5,588 nt of DNA from Gemmatimonadota bacterium (GTDB lineage: Bacteria > Gemmatimonadota > Gemmatimonadetes > Gemmatimonadales > Gemmatimonadaceae), in the NCBI GenBank assembly GCA_028287205.1, contig JAQBQC010000094.1:1-5588 (forward strand), written 5' to 3'. The notes under the pieces are model-generated. The model searched no databases. It saw only the letters and a list, made by a program, of their open reading frames with translations, and was not told where the DNA came from. Below are positions 4,635 through 5,588 of the stretch, piece by piece; positions within the stretch are counted from its first letter, which is position 1, and each line of letters starts with the position of its first letter. A program made the translations under genes and the position numbers.

Positions 4635-5588
4635 AGAAGCTCTCGTACTCCGCGACGATGTTGTCGATGGCGAAGCGCGCATGCGCATCCGAGGCTGCGG
4701 CCTCACTCATCGCGCGCCAGATGTCCTGATCGCGAAGGATCGCGATGCCTGCGGCCACCATCTCGTCGATCGCGCCCACGGGACGTAGCGCGCCGGTCAC
4801 GCCGTCGCGAATGACCTCGGGCAGCCCGCCAACATTCGTCGCGACCACGGGCACGCCGCACGCAAGCGCCTCGAGCGCGCTCAACCCGAACGACTCGTTG
4901 AGACTCGGCAGCAGAAAGAGCTCGGCGCTCGCGAGCAGCGGCGCAACGGAGTCGAGCTTGCCGAGGAAGAACACGGAGCGCTCGACGCCGAGGAGGCGCG
5001 CTTCCTCCTCGGCTTCGGTGCGATCGGGTCCGTCGCCCACCATGAAGAGCACGCTCGGGACCTCGCGCTGAATCCCGGCGAAGATCCGCACGACGTCGCG
5101 CACGCGCTTGATGGGCCGGAAATTCGATACGTGGAGAATGATGCGCTTCCCTTCTCCGGTCTGCTGCCGGAGCACCGGCTCGTAGCGCGACCGCTCGTAG
5201 ACCTCGGGATCGATGAAGTTGTGGATCACCTCCACCTTGCACTGGTTGCAGCCGAAGGTGGAGATCGTTTCGCGCCGCAGATACTCCGAGACTGCAGTGA
5301 GTCCATTCGACCGCTCGATCGAAAACTTCGTGATCGTGCGAAAGGATGGATCCTGGCCGATCAGCGTGATGTCGGTGCCGTGCAGCGTCGTGATGATCTG
5401 CACGGAGCTGCCGGAATCCTCGAGCATCTCGCGCGCGATCCACGCTCTCGTAGCGTGCGGGATGGCGTAGTGCGCATGCACGAGCTCGAGCTCGTGGTCG
5501 CGCACGACCTCGTGGATTCGCACCGCGAGCGCGAGATCGTACGGCGGATACTCGAACAGCGGATAGCGAACGACGTCCACCTCGTGGT
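4606..5588 (-). CDS. bshA: N-acetyl-alpha-D-glucosaminyl L-malate synthase (BshA), 5' end outside window
   Basis: GT4-family glycosyltransferase that joins GlcNAc from UDP-GlcNAc to L-malate, the first step of bacillithiol synthesis. The visible 326 residues align by eye with Bacillus subtilis BshA throughout: HEVDVVRYPLFEYPPYDLAL, then HAHYAIPHA, TTLHGTDIT, VSNFRPIKRV, VGDGP, the donor-binding NESFGLSALEALACGVP with the EX7E glutamates (near 4896 and 4872), and GGLPEVI. About 55 N-terminal residues, including the glycine-rich loop, lie beyond base 5588. The GTG at 5580 is an internal valine, because homology continues upstream of it (HEV). An unusual CNQC pair (5239-5250) precedes the conserved VIHNFID. 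BshA-specific motifs make a generic GT4 enzyme unlikely. The partner genes bshB and bshC are not in the window. Confidence 0.93.
   Translation of the reverse strand, partial: HEVDVVRYPLFEYPPYDLALAVRIHEVVRDHELELVHAHYAIPHATRAWIAREMLEDSGSSVQIITTLHGTDITLIGQDPSFRTITKFSIERSNGLTAVSEYLRRETISTFGCNQCKVEVIHNFIDPEVYERSRYEPVLRQQTGEGKRIILHVSNFRPIKRVRDVVRIFAGIQREVPSVLFMVGDGPDRTEAEEEARLLGVERSVFFLGKLDSVAPLLASAELFLLPSLNESFGLSALEALACGVPVVATNVGGLPEVIRDGVTGALRPVGAIDEMVAAGIAILRDQDIWRAMSEAAASDAHARFAIDNIVAEYESFYARTLAARD

Noticed and set aside
5578..5580. GTG at 5580 as a true bshA start
   Set aside because: The frame stays open to the window edge and the preceding codons (His, Glu) continue the BshA alignment, so the gene is cut by the window rather than starting here.

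Overview
The window is GC-rich bacterial DNA in which every gene I can support lies on the minus strand. Reading in the direction of transcription (high to low coordinates), the order is bshA (5' end outside the window), a UbiA-family prenyltransferase, uppP/bacA, birA, coaX, a second and divergent UbiA-family prenyltransferase, then a 255-base intergenic region, then groES (3' end outside the window). The long plus-strand reading frames are antisense shadows of these genes, which is typical of GC-rich DNA. No RNA gene, mobile element, CRISPR array or obvious pseudogene was seen.

The host cannot be fixed from one window. High GC, a bacillithiol-type BshA, a prenyltransferase resembling geranylgeranylglyceryl-phosphate prenyltransferases, and a GroES with a GGLYIP mobile loop together suggest a non-proteobacterial, Gram-negative-like phylum. 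Gemmatimonadota is my best guess, with moderate to low confidence.

Region 477-5588 looks like one tightly packed operon. Neighbouring genes overlap by 29, 8, 4 and 4 bases. The only gap (34 bases, before uppP) is bridged exactly by a 12-codon reading frame that overlaps both neighbours. The genes are metabolic housekeeping: low-molecular-weight thiol synthesis (BshA), isoprenoid transfer (two UbiA proteins), recycling of the undecaprenyl carrier lipid (UppP), biotin attachment (BirA) and the first step of CoA synthesis (CoaX). The bshA, birA and pantothenate/CoA grouping recalls the bshA-cca-birA-panBCD cluster of Bacillus subtilis. The prenyltransferases and UppP share polyprenyl chemistry.

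Region 222-476 separates that operon from the heat-shock gene. It carries a near-perfect CIRCE operator placed right at the predicted transcription start of groES, behind a sigma-70-like promoter, so groES (and presumably groEL beyond the window) should be repressed by HrcA. Upstream of these is a pair of mutually exclusive inverted repeats just after the operon's last stop codon, without a T-tract.

I found no clear case for a wholly new system. The most interesting points are the second UbiA protein with its altered first aspartate motif, the possible archaeal-type lipid prenyltransferase next to bshA, the bridging mini reading frame, and a CxxC pair in BshA.
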